DNA from: SZUA-521 sp041738285
GTDB taxonomy: Bacteria > Pseudomonadota > Gammaproteobacteria > Pseudomonadales > Azotimanducaceae
Assembly (NCBI GenBank): GCA_041738285.1
Contig: JBGSQB010000012.1
Coordinates: 1 to 14,502 of the forward strand
Length of the DNA: 14,502 bases
Reading direction: 5' to 3'
The position numbers and the translations under genes are program-made. Each line of letters opens with the position of its first letter. The first letter of the stretch is position 1. A model generated the notes under the pieces. The model was not told the origin of the DNA. It worked only from the letters and a program-made list of their open reading frames with translations, and did not search any database. Of this stretch, positions 1 through 6,208 are shown in pieces.

Positions 1-46
1 GGGCTTGCCCGCGAATGAATCCAAGCGCTCATTCGCGGGCAAGCCC
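1..46. repeat. REP-like palindromic element at window edge
   Basis: The 18-base arm GGGCTTGCCCGCGAATGA (1-18) is matched perfectly in inverted orientation at 29-46, with a 10-base loop between. The right arm continues as GCTCCCACA (47-55). The core TTCGCGGGCAAGCCCGCTCCCACA matches, from memory, the extragenic REP elements abundant in Pseudomonas and related gammaproteobacteria, which are mobilised by REP-associated tyrosine transposases. No transposase is visible here. The left side is cut by the window edge, so this may be one half of a REP pair. It lies about 185 bases upstream of the first gene. Confidence 0.8.
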
Positions 47-230
47 GCTCCCACAGAGTAGCCAGTGACTTTTAAGACACCGATTCAGCCCACCACAAAC
101 AAGCAATTCCGGGGCTATCGTAAAAGAGGTTTACAGGTGGCTTCGCACCTGGCAAAACCGGTTAAGCTATTGCCACGAGCGCTTGGGTCCACAAGCGCGC
201 GACGAAGTCTGGAAATCACTGGGAGACCCC

Positions 231-860
231 ATGCGACGGATTTGCTCGAACATAATGTTGATCGGCGTACTTGCGCTCGCAGGATGCACGCAGGCGTTCG
301 TGTCCACCTGGAAGGCACCCGACGTGCAACCATTTCAATTCAGGGGCGAGAAGGTCGCGGCGGTCGTGATGATGCGCAACGAAGCTTCGCGCCGCTCGGC
401 GGAAGAGACACTTGCGGCCGAAATCTCGGCCCGTGGTGCCCAAGGCATACCGATGTACCAGATCTTGCCCCAAGGCTCACCGCAAACCGAAGCCGCAGCG
501 CGTGCCGCGCTCGAGAAGGGCGGGTTCGTTGGCGCCATCGTGATCCGACCTATCGCGGTCGACAAGGAGATCGTCTCGACGCCGGCGACGTATTCCGGCC
601 CCAGGTATGGCGGGTACTGGGGAGGCTACTATGGTCACGGATGGGGCGCATCCTACGGTACGGTGACGGGCGGTGAGATCCGTACGAACACGATCGTGTC
701 GATCGAAACATTGATCTATTCACTGCGCCAGAACGAGCTCGTCTGGGCGGGTCAGAGCCAGACGACGAATCCGCGCGACGTCGACAAGGTCGTGCGGAAG
801 ATCGCCGCGGATGTCGCCAACGTGCTGCAACAAGAAGGGCTGATGTCCGCGACGCCGTAG
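231..860 (+). CDS. Putative lipoprotein of unknown function
   Basis: A 209-residue protein. The ATG at 231 is preferred over the in-frame ATG at 183 because GGGAG (221-225) sits 5 bases ahead and the product then begins with a clean lipoprotein signal: MRR, a hydrophobic stretch, then LAGC with the acylatable Cys at residue 19. After the signal comes a compact domain starting FVSTWKAPD, followed by an alternating helix/strand region with several Ala-rich helices. A Gly/Tyr-rich segment (about residues 125-145, with GGYWGGYYGHGWG) is likely a surface loop. The family resembles small envelope lipoproteins of proteobacteria that share the STWKAP start; I know of no assigned function. It is probably monocistronic, since it converges on the next gene with a 25-base gap. 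The membrane location is well supported; the role is unknown. Confidence 0.8.
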   Translation: MRRICSNIMLIGVLALAGCTQAFVSTWKAPDVQPFQFRGEKVAAVVMMRNEASRRSAEETLAAEISARGAQGIPMYQILPQGSPQTEAAARAALEKGGFVGAIVIRPIAVDKEIVSTPATYSGPRYGGYWGGYYGHGWGASYGTVTGGEIRTNTIVSIETLIYSLRQNELVWAGQSQTTNPRDVDKVVRKIAADVANVLQQEGLMSATP

Positions 861-885
861 CGACCTCGCTGATACGCCAACCGCC

Positions 886-1419
886 TCACGCGGAAGCGGA
901 TTTGATCAGCGCCGCACAGGCCGCAATGTTGTCCAGATGCGATTGCTTCATGTCCAGGAGCATGGTGCGGGTCTGGTCATCGCGTGCCAGCGGCAAGGCT
1001 TCATCGATTTTGCGCGCCACCCACGCTTGACCCTTGTTGACGAAATTCAACCGCGCAGTCAACCCTTCGATCGCGAGCGTCTTTTCGACGAAGTCACCCG
1101 TTGCGCGCGACGCCTCGCCGTTCAGGCGTCGAATCGTCTGAAAGAGCACGGCTGCATTGTCGCCTTCGTCCTTCTGAACGCGCTTCAACAATGTCGCAAT
1201 CGGTGAATCAGACGCCAGCCCATCGCCCAGAATTGCGAGTACCTTCGCGCCGGCGCGTTCTGCTTCCAGCAACGCGTTCAATCGTTCGACGAGTTCGACC
1301 GACACGGATGCGCCAGTGACGCAAACGCCGGCATATTCGGGGAATTCTTCCGCATAGCACACGGGCGATGCGTAGTCACGCCTTGGTGCTTCGGGTTTGT
1401 CGCCAGATTTTCTATCCAT
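886..1419 (-). CDS. DUF6306-like four-helix protein
   Basis: A 177-residue soluble protein with no signal peptide. The ATG at 1419 has an AGGAGA Shine-Dalgarno (1425-1430) 5 bases ahead. Residues 43-61 form a helix with LNALLEAERAGAKVL. Later come QKDEGDNAAVLFQ (82-94), NFVNKGQAWVARKIDEALP (125-143) and MKQSHLDNIAAC (157-168). This pattern is what I know as the DUF6306 family, predicted to be an all-helical, ferritin-like bundle. Glu52, Glu54, Glu85 and His161 are spaced as in ferritin-like metal sites, but metal binding is inference. The N-terminal 40 residues (MDRKSGDKPEAP..., with Cys21 and Cys33) look disordered. It converges on the lipoprotein gene. Function is not established; the family call is from memory of the motif. 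Confidence 0.7.
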   Translation of the reverse strand: MDRKSGDKPEAPRRDYASPVCYAEEFPEYAGVCVTGASVSVELVERLNALLEAERAGAKVLAILGDGLASDSPIATLLKRVQKDEGDNAAVLFQTIRRLNGEASRATGDFVEKTLAIEGLTARLNFVNKGQAWVARKIDEALPLARDDQTRTMLLDMKQSHLDNIAACAALIKSASA

Positions 1420-1855
1420 GCTGTTCTCCTGTCACGATTGGACGCGGCGCTTACCGCTCACACCGCCGTGTACCGCTGCGCAAGTCGCGGCGCCCGCGCG
1501 GAGAATGCCGCCAACTACGCTCCGCACAGGGCGTCGAGCAGATCGCACCGCTCGACGCCCGGGCCACGCCGTTCGAAATCATCGGCTCCAACCCATTGCT
1601 GGCGCCACAGGGACTGGCGTCCGACAACCATGCGAATTCCAAGCGACCGCGGGCACGATATTTTTTCAGAAGCCGGCAGTTGTGCCAACCCCGCCGCGCG
1701 GCGCTACACTACTCGGCTGCGACGGACGCCTGGACGAGAAGCGGGACGACTCCCGTGCAGATCGCTTTCATGTCGTCGGAGAACTGCACGCATGCGCGGG
1801 GCAGAAGTAGGTCAATCGAAACGCGGCCTAAGCAGGTCAACCAAGAAATCGTTGC
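1420..1855. other. Non-coding stretch between divergent genes
   Basis: This 436-base gap separates the divergent DUF6306-like and GNAT-like genes and should hold both promoters. Open frames here have no start context, no recognisable motif and overlap each other. The one clear structure is the inverted repeat at 1529-1560, listed separately. TTGTGC (1680-1685) and TACACT (1705-1710), 19 bases apart, are a possible but weak rightward promoter. No relic gene is recognisable. Confidence 0.6.
1529..1560. repeat. Perfect 11-bp inverted repeat
   Basis: GGGCGTCGAGC at 1529-1539 and GCTCGACGCCC at 1550-1560 are exact reverse complements separated by 10 bases (1540-1549). As RNA this would be a very stable stem. 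There is no T-tract on either strand, so it does not look like an intrinsic terminator. It could be a binding site, a transcript-leader hairpin or a remnant of an extragenic repeat family. Confidence 0.75.
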
Positions 1856-2551
1856 ATGGGTAAACGTGCCAACTTCTCGCAGCGGAAGCGCGACTGGGGG
1901 TTGGGGCGCGCCCTGTATTGGGAGTTGATGAATGCCGTCGCGCAGTTGGGCGTGCACCTTCACTACGTCAACATCGATGGCCACTTGAGCGCGATTATGG
2001 ATGAGACGCCGCCAGCGGTCCCCCCAGGATACGACACGCGGTACCTCGGGTTCGCGGAGTTGCGCGCATACGAAGGTCTGGTCCCGGACATGGACGGCGC
2101 CTTTCTCGATTCAGCATGCGCCCGTGGCGATGTTTGCATTGCGAATTTCCACGATGATGAACTCGTGGGCTTTGCGTTCTTGAGCTTCACGCACGCACGT
2201 GCAACGCATCAACTCGATGTGCTCGTGCCCGAAGGCTTTCAGTACGTTTACAAGGGATGGACGCATCAGAATCACCGCCGCGCAGGACTCGCCGCCGCAC
2301 GGATTCATTTGCGCCACCAACTACTGCGCGCCAACCCCGCGCAACGATCGATCAGCTACGTGGAAACGCACAACTACGCGTCACTATTGCGCGGCTATCG
2401 CCATCCCCGAGAACGCCTGCTACGCATGGGCTTCTGCGGTTGGATCACCGTGCTCGGCCGGCAGATCCCCTTCAACAGTCGACGCGCCAAATGGATCGGA
2501 TTCGAACTGACGCCGAGCGGCAACCACCGGCGCCGCCAATACGTCAAGTAG
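1856..2551 (+). CDS. GNAT-fold acetyltransferase-like protein
   Basis: A 231-residue cytosolic protein. The frame has a stop at 1829-1831, so ATG 1856 is the only usual start; the ribosome site is poor. Residues 8-40 are a helical lead-in (LGRALYWELMNAVAQLGV). From about residue 60 the layout fits GNAT: YLGFAELRAYEGL, AFLDSACARGDVCIANFHDDELVGFAFLSF (82-111, the substrate-side strands), then VYKGWTHQNHRRAGLAAARIHLR (131-153), with RRAGLA in place of the acetyl-CoA pyrophosphate loop, then SYVETHNYASLLRGY (167-181) and MGFCGWITVLG (191-201). The typical R/Q-x-x-G-x-G/A loop is degenerate, so catalysis is uncertain. The substrate cannot be read from sequence. Related proteins are usually annotated only as GNAT family. 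It is probably transcribed alone. Confidence 0.65.
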   Translation: MGKRANFSQRKRDWGLGRALYWELMNAVAQLGVHLHYVNIDGHLSAIMDETPPAVPPGYDTRYLGFAELRAYEGLVPDMDGAFLDSACARGDVCIANFHDDELVGFAFLSFTHARATHQLDVLVPEGFQYVYKGWTHQNHRRAGLAAARIHLRHQLLRANPAQRSISYVETHNYASLLRGYRHPRERLLRMGFCGWITVLGRQIPFNSRRAKWIGFELTPSGNHRRRQYVK

Positions 2552-2557
2552 CTGCTC

Positions 2558-2580
2558 TGGGGACGGGGCCAGACATACAC
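2558..2580 (+). repeat. Possible remnant of an extragenic GGGGACGGGG-type repeat
   Basis: Directly after the GNAT-like stop codon the sequence GGGGACGGGGCCAGACATAC occurs. From memory, GGGGACGGGGTCAGACATAC is a dispersed extragenic repeat in several proteobacterial genomes, often near REP-associated transposase genes. Here one base differs and no complementary arm is visible. Copy number in the genome would decide it. Confidence 0.25.
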
Positions 2581-2715
2581 CCTCGGGCGATGCGGCTTCG
2601 GTGCAGCACGCGCATGTGGCAAGCACAGAGCCAGGGTGCGGATGCTGGTGGCGTCGCATCTACACCGACGCCAGAATGCATTGCTGATCACTACTGAGCG
2701 CGCGAGGGACGACCC

Positions 2716-3222
2716 ATGAGTACGACCAACGGCTATGTGATGAACCAGACGATGCTTCGCATCAAGGATCCGAAGCGCACCATAGCGTTCTACACGGACG
2801 TGATCGGCATGACGTTGCTCGACCGCTACGACTTCCCCGACATGAAGTTCTCGCTATATTTCATGGGATATCCGCAAGGCGACATTCCGCAGGATCCCAG
2901 CAAGCGCGTGCAGTGGGTTTTCGAGCAGCCCGCACTGCTCGAGTTCACCCACAACTGGGGCACCGAAGACGATGCGCAGTTTACCTATCACAATGGCAAC
3001 GCCGAGCCACGGGGTTTCGGGCATATCGGCATCTCGGTGCCCGATGTGTACGCCGCATGCGAACGCCTCGAGCAACTGGGCATCGAATTCGTGAAGAAGC
3101 CCGACGACGGCGCCATGAAGGGGCTTGCCTTCATCAAGGACCCGGACGGCTATTGGATCGAGGTGCTCTCAGGCACCGGACTGCGCATGCTGATCGATGA
3201 GCGGCGGGCGCAGCTGAGATAG
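2716..3222 (+). CDS. gloA: Lactoylglutathione lyase (glyoxalase I)
   Basis: Converts the hemithioacetal of methylglyoxal and glutathione to S-D-lactoylglutathione, the first step of the glyoxalase detoxification pathway in the cytosol. The protein has 168 residues and two VOC half-domains. Gln11 in YVMNQTMLRIKDP, Glu76 in LLEFTHN, His103 in GFGHIGISVPD and Glu149 in GYWIEVLS match the four metal ligands. Gln as first ligand and the long loop MGYPQGDIPQDP (50-61) place it with the longer eukaryote/Pseudomonas-type enzymes, generally Zn-active, rather than the short Ni-type E. coli GloA. GAGGGA (2704-2709) lies 6 bases before ATG. It converges on the isochorismatase-fold gene with 61 bases between and no clear terminator hairpin. 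The active site appears complete. Confidence 0.93.
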   Translation: MSTTNGYVMNQTMLRIKDPKRTIAFYTDVIGMTLLDRYDFPDMKFSLYFMGYPQGDIPQDPSKRVQWVFEQPALLEFTHNWGTEDDAQFTYHNGNAEPRGFGHIGISVPDVYAACERLEQLGIEFVKKPDDGAMKGLAFIKDPDGYWIEVLSGTGLRMLIDERRAQLR

Positions 3223-3283
3223 CTGGCAACGATGCGCTCTCGAAGGCGGTGATCTGGCTGTTCGAGCGCGCGGCGATCGAGCA

Positions 3284-3904
3284 TCACGCGGGTCTCATCG
3301 CCGCTTGTACTTGCGCCAGCGGCGTTACCGTGCAGTAGCGTCGCATCAACGACAACGCCAATTCGTGCGCCTCGCCATCCGGCGACGAGACACAATCCTC
3401 CAAGACCACGGTGTAGTAGCCCCGGTTGTCCGCATCGCGTGCGGTCGCCTCGATACCGTTCTCCGTGGAGATGCCCGCGAGGAGCAGCGTGCGGATGCCC
3501 CGGTTGCGCAACAGATACTCGAAGTGGGTGCCGATGAACATGCTCGTCGTGTGCTTACCCAGCACGAGTTCGTCGTCGCGTGGTGCCAGCGCCTCGGCAA
3601 TTTCGGCCTCAAAGGTACCCGGCAACATCACGGGGCGCAGGTCCTCCGGACGAGTGACGCGGAAGCGGTGCATCATGCGCAGCGTTCTTGGCCCTGCCTC
3701 CCAGGGTGCTGGCAGTGGCACGATTGTCGAATACACAATCGGGAGCTGCTCGGCCCGCGCCCACTCGAGTAACGCCGCGGTGCGCGCAACGAACGCGTCT
3801 TTGTTGAATGCCCGGTTGACCAGCGCATTCTGACAGTCCCAGACGAGCAAAGCTGTGTGCTGAGGGTAAAGCTGCGCGCTCAGTGTGGTGAGGATGGAAG
3901 TCAC
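3284..3904 (-). CDS. Isochorismatase-fold hydrolase with Gly at the catalytic-Cys position
   Basis: A 206-residue cytosolic protein of the isochorismatase/cysteine-hydrolase superfamily. Asp23 in LLVWDCQNALV and Lys117 in LVLGKHTTSMF are the conserved Asp and Lys of the triad. The third motif, normally G-x-x-T-x-x-C-x-x-x-T-A-R-D-A, reads GISTENGIEATARDA (144-158), with Gly150 (codon GGT) where amidase-type members carry Cys. True isochorismatases such as EntB and PhzD also lack that Cys and have Gly there, so vinyl-ether hydrolysis is possible, but no isochorismate synthase or siderophore/phenazine gene is nearby. Amidase activity looks unlikely. The start is GTG at 3904, overlapping by 4 bases (GTGA) the stop of the 47-codon ORF upstream, so translation is probably coupled. 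The N-terminus is full length for the family. Confidence 0.85.
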   Translation of the reverse strand: MTSILTTLSAQLYPQHTALLVWDCQNALVNRAFNKDAFVARTAALLEWARAEQLPIVYSTIVPLPAPWEAGPRTLRMMHRFRVTRPEDLRPVMLPGTFEAEIAEALAPRDDELVLGKHTTSMFIGTHFEYLLRNRGIRTLLLAGISTENGIEATARDADNRGYYTVVLEDCVSSPDGEAHELALSLMRRYCTVTPLAQVQAAMRPA

Positions 3905-4044
3905 GCCGATTTGTCGTGCCAGGGTGCGCCGCGCGAAGAAACGTCAGCCAGCATCGCTGCATCGGCATGCTTCCAAGCGACTTCGCCGCCCGCTTCGTCC
4001 GGCAGCGCGGGCACGATTACCGCGACGCTAGCCCAGTTGCGCAT
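3901..4044 (-). CDS. Small ORF (47 aa) coupled to the isochorismatase-fold gene
   Basis: ATG at 4044 is preceded by GGAGGAG (4052-4058 on the other strand) with 7 bases between, the best ribosome site in the window. The frame is short because an in-frame TGA lies directly before the ATG. The product begins MRNWASVAVIVPALPDEAGG and ends APWHDKSA; it has a short hydrophobic stretch (ASVAVIVPAL) but no clear signal or domain. Its TGA stop overlaps the GTG start of the hydrolase (GTGA, 3901-3904). I do not recognise the protein. It may be a genuine small protein or a leader ORF that controls hydrolase translation. The ribosome site and overlap support translation; function is unknown. Confidence 0.55.
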   Translation of the reverse strand: MRNWASVAVIVPALPDEAGGEVAWKHADAAMLADVSSRGAPWHDKSA

Positions 4045-4068
4045 TCAATGACTCCTCCGAATGGGCCG

Positions 4069-4077
4069 AGTATGCCA
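4069..4077 (-). promoter_or_regulatory. Possible extended -10 promoter for small ORF and hydrolase
   Basis: On the minus strand TGGCATACT reads as a TGn extended -10 element (CATACT, 4 of 6 to TATAAT). Transcription would start near 4062, just ahead of the GGAGGAG ribosome site at 4052-4058, giving a very short leader. No -35 box is seen at 16-18 bases, which extended -10 promoters can tolerate. Confidence 0.35.
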
Positions 4078-4364
4078 GACCGCACGGACGAAGAAGGAGG
4101 AGACGTACGAGTGACAACCCCAGCTTCTGCCTTGTTCCCCGTCTACTGTAAAGCTAAAGATCATCGTCACTCGCGATACCGTCAAACAGGGTGTCAACCA
4201 GACGACTCGCAAGCGACGCCGTTAACGGTTGATGACCGCTGAGGAGTCGAAAAAACTCGCCCATAGTCAACACCCGGAGCCGGCGCATGTCCAAAGCACA
4301 TGGTAGAAGACGTTAGTCCACGCGAGACGCAGAATCGCTGGAATACGAGTGGCGCAGAACAAGT
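4078..4364. other. Gene-free stretch between divergent units
   Basis: No supported gene lies here. A 43-codon frame from GTG 4111 to 4242 has an AAGGAGG ahead (4094-4100), but its product has no recognisable feature. The DNA separates the leftward hydrolase unit from the broken DUF4440 gene and may be partly decayed sequence. No strong inverted repeat was found; the small GAGT/ACTC hairpin around 4244-4258 is too short to weigh. Confidence 0.45.
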
Positions 4365-4692
4365 GTGAACTCAGAGCCGGAGACTCTAGAGCAGTTCCAG
4401 GTCATCGAAGATCGATTCAACGCCGCCATGGTGTCGAACGATTCGGAATCGATTGCCAGGTGCATCACTGACGACTGCGTCCTGGCTGTATGGCGACGTA
4501 GCCGTGGTTGCTGGGCGAGGCCAGAACGCGGGGTCGTTCCAAGGCAAACCAATCGAGGCCGACGAGTGGATTACTGATGTCTATGTACAAACCGCCGACG
4601 GCTGGCGCTGCGTGATCACCCACCCGGCTCCGGCCCCGAACTGCGCCGTTCGCGGACCACCGATTGCAGGAACCGCTTCACTTCCCCATTGA
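4365..4692 (+). pseudogene. Broken DUF4440/NTF2-fold gene (frameshift plus internal deletion)
   Basis: From GTG 4365 the product starts as a DUF4440/SnoaL-like protein: LEQFQVIEDRFNAAMVSNDSESIARCITDDCVL, the usual first helices. Around 4480-4490 the family match jumps to the next frame: LYGDVAVVAGRGQNAGSFQG, then ADEWITDVYVQTADGWRCVITHPAPAP, the typical last strands and end. About 35-40 residues that normally join these halves are absent. A deletion whose length is not a multiple of three explains both changes. The normal stop also seems lost; the second frame runs to 4692, over the end of the convergent alpha/beta hydrolase gene. NTF2-fold proteins of this kind often occur beside YCII, SRPBCC and GST genes, so it may once have belonged to the neighbouring cluster. 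Assembly error is the alternative. Confidence 0.75.
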
Positions 4693-5716
4693 ATCGATCG
4701 GGTTCTTCGAACGGGACGTTGTGTGCCGAGTTGTCGAACCAAATGAGCCGTTTGTCCGGTGATTTCAGTGCTTCGAAATAGTTCGCCGCCAAACGAGAAT
4801 CAACTTGCCGATCGTGCCTTCCTAAGGTGAACAGCACAGGCACGTCAACCGAACGAACGGCTTCAGTCAGATCGAGCGTTGATAGCTCTGCGTTCATGGC
4901 CTGTAGCGAAACGTTGTTGGCCCGAATGAACCTCGGGATTTCCCACGGTCGGATATAGCCACGCACGACGCCACTGAGCACGGCGCCCATGAAACTCGGT
5001 TTGTTGTGGAAAATGCCTCCGAACCGATCGACCAGACGCTCGACCGCAGCGCCTTGTTCAAATGAGAACGGAGGGTCGCCGATGCCGACGATTTCCGCAA
5101 CGGCAGCTTCGTCGCCTTGCTCGCGCGCCTGCGCCAATACAAATGCTTGCTGGGATCGCTGCTGTTCAACGGTGTTAACCAACTGGCCCACACCAACAAA
5201 CGCCATCACCTTCTCTGGGTGGCGGTTGGCGTACAGAAGACCGAGTGCCGAGCCCCATGAGTGCCCGATCAACGCAACTCTGCGAACGTCGAGTTCCGCC
5301 CGCGTAAAGTCGATGACCCGGTCCAGATCTTCCAGGTGCTGCGCAACGCTCAGCAAGGCGAGGTCTGCATCAGGTTCGAATGACCGGCCAGCGCCGCGCT
5401 GATCCAGGTAGCCGACCACGAAACTCTGTTCCAGGGATCCGTTGTAGAGTCTGAAGAGCGGTGACTCAGCACCACCGGGACCACCATGCAGCCAGATGAC
5501 AACCGGCGCAGTCCTCTCAGCGCCGCGAAGCAGCAGCCACAACTGTGCGTCAGTCACGGGAACGTGTGCTGTCTGGTTGATCGACTGGAGCGCGGTACCC
5601 GGCACCGCCGCCGCTACCGTTGGGATGGCACACACGAACACGAACGATGCGAAAGAGACCGCCTTCAGCGTTACGCTCGCCGCCATCACAACAGCGATCG
5701 GTCGCCAATCACGCAA
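4616..5716 (-). CDS. Exported alpha/beta hydrolase, proline-iminopeptidase-like
   Basis: A serine hydrolase of the alpha/beta fold. HGGPG (77-81) is the oxyanion loop typical of prolyl iminopeptidases. DQRGAGRS (105-112) follows, then the nucleophile Ser153 in GHSWGS, acid Asp302 in LGRHDRQVD and His332 in NSAHNVPFEEP. The triad is complete. Residues 143-152 and 285-296 match core strands. Unlike cytosolic prolyl iminopeptidases it has an N-terminal hydrophobic segment (about 19-37, ending PTVAAAVPG), probably a Sec signal or anchor, so it likely acts in the periplasm. The frame opens at TTG 5716, overlapping the upstream SRPBCC gene by 8 bases; GTG or ATG at codons 10-11 are alternatives and none has a good ribosome site. 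It is the last gene of the leftward arm. Substrate (peptide, ester or epoxide-like) is unknown. Confidence 0.82.
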   Translation of the reverse strand: MRDWRPIAVVMAASVTLKAVSFASFVFVCAIPTVAAAVPGTALQSINQTAHVPVTDAQLWLLLRGAERTAPVVIWLHGGPGGAESPLFRLYNGSLEQSFVVGYLDQRGAGRSFEPDADLALLSVAQHLEDLDRVIDFTRAELDVRRVALIGHSWGSALGLLYANRHPEKVMAFVGVGQLVNTVEQQRSQQAFVLAQAREQGDEAAVAEIVGIGDPPFSFEQGAAVERLVDRFGGIFHNKPSFMGAVLSGVVRGYIRPWEIPRFIRANNVSLQAMNAELSTLDLTEAVRSVDVPVLFTLGRHDRQVDSRLAANYFEALKSPDKRLIWFDNSAHNVPFEEPDRFNGEVKRFLQSVVRERRSSGPEPGG

Positions 5717-6164
5717 GGTGGGCTACAAGGTTTCGCAGCGCAGATTCCCAACCGCCCCTATTGCCCGCGATCATGTCCTCTCCCACCAAGGAGGTAACCT
5801 GCACCGTGAGGTTGAGCCTGGTGGCTTCGCCGAACGCGAAAAACTGAGCAGTAACGAGCGACACGCAGAGCAAGGCGCCATCCGTTGAAACACTTTCGGT
5901 AAACAGAATGCGCTGCGGCGCTCGAATGTCGTAATACTCGGATTCGACCCGAAAGCGCAGATCACCCCGCTGACCGCACATACTGACGTCTCTACCGCCG
6001 ACCCTGAAATCCGTTGCAAGAAACTCGATCGCCTCATCACCGGATGGCGCGCCCCACACCGAACGTGCTGCCGGATCTGCCCACGCATCAAACACCCGTT
6101 GTGGAGAAGCACTGATCGTGACTTCAATGGCTATTCGCTCATCCATCAGCGCCGGATCAATCAA
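5709..6164 (-). CDS. SRPBCC/AHSA1-domain protein
   Basis: A 151-residue single-domain protein of the START/Bet v 1-like SRPBCC superfamily, AHSA1 type, a fold with a hydrophobic ligand cavity. The start is TTG 6164, since AAGGAG (6170-6175) is 5 bases ahead; ATG 6146 is 23 bases from that site, and the frame's extension to 6290 lies inside the GST gene. Typical elements: IAIEVTISASPQRVFDAWADP (first strand and helix), SVWGAP, FRVGG, then EYYDIRAPQRILFTESVS and LNLTVQVTSLVGED. The end, NRGGWESALRNLVAHLA, is the usual long C-terminal helix with GWE. It lies third in the leftward arm, 44 bases after the GST gene and overlapping the hydrolase. Ligand and reaction are unknown; proteins of this type commonly accompany YCII, GST and VOC genes. 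Confidence 0.87.
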   Translation of the reverse strand: MIDPALMDERIAIEVTISASPQRVFDAWADPAARSVWGAPSGDEAIEFLATDFRVGGRDVSMCGQRGDLRFRVESEYYDIRAPQRILFTESVSTDGALLCVSLVTAQFFAFGEATRLNLTVQVTSLVGEDMIAGNRGGWESALRNLVAHLA

Positions 6165-6208
6165 CTGTTCTCCTTGCTCGGGCGCAGCGAAACCTGACGA
6201 CGCGTCAG

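Noticed and set aside
134..151. Hairpin CAGGTG-GCTTCG-CACCTG upstream of the first gene
   Set aside because: Six-base arms are expected by chance in a sequence of this length and no other element supports it.
65..676. 203-codon frame overlapping the first lipoprotein gene
   Set aside because: Product is Arg-rich with no motif, while the overlapping lipoprotein has a lipobox and a proper ribosome site.
1368..1928. Several overlapping plus-strand frames (up to 186 codons) across the divergent gap
   Set aside because: No ribosome sites, Arg/Pro-rich products, mutual overlap and overlap with a motif-bearing gene.
4111..4242. 43-codon ORF with AAGGAGG 10 bases ahead
   Set aside because: The product has no recognisable feature and there is no coupling to another gene; a purine-rich run may match by chance. 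Kept only as a remark.
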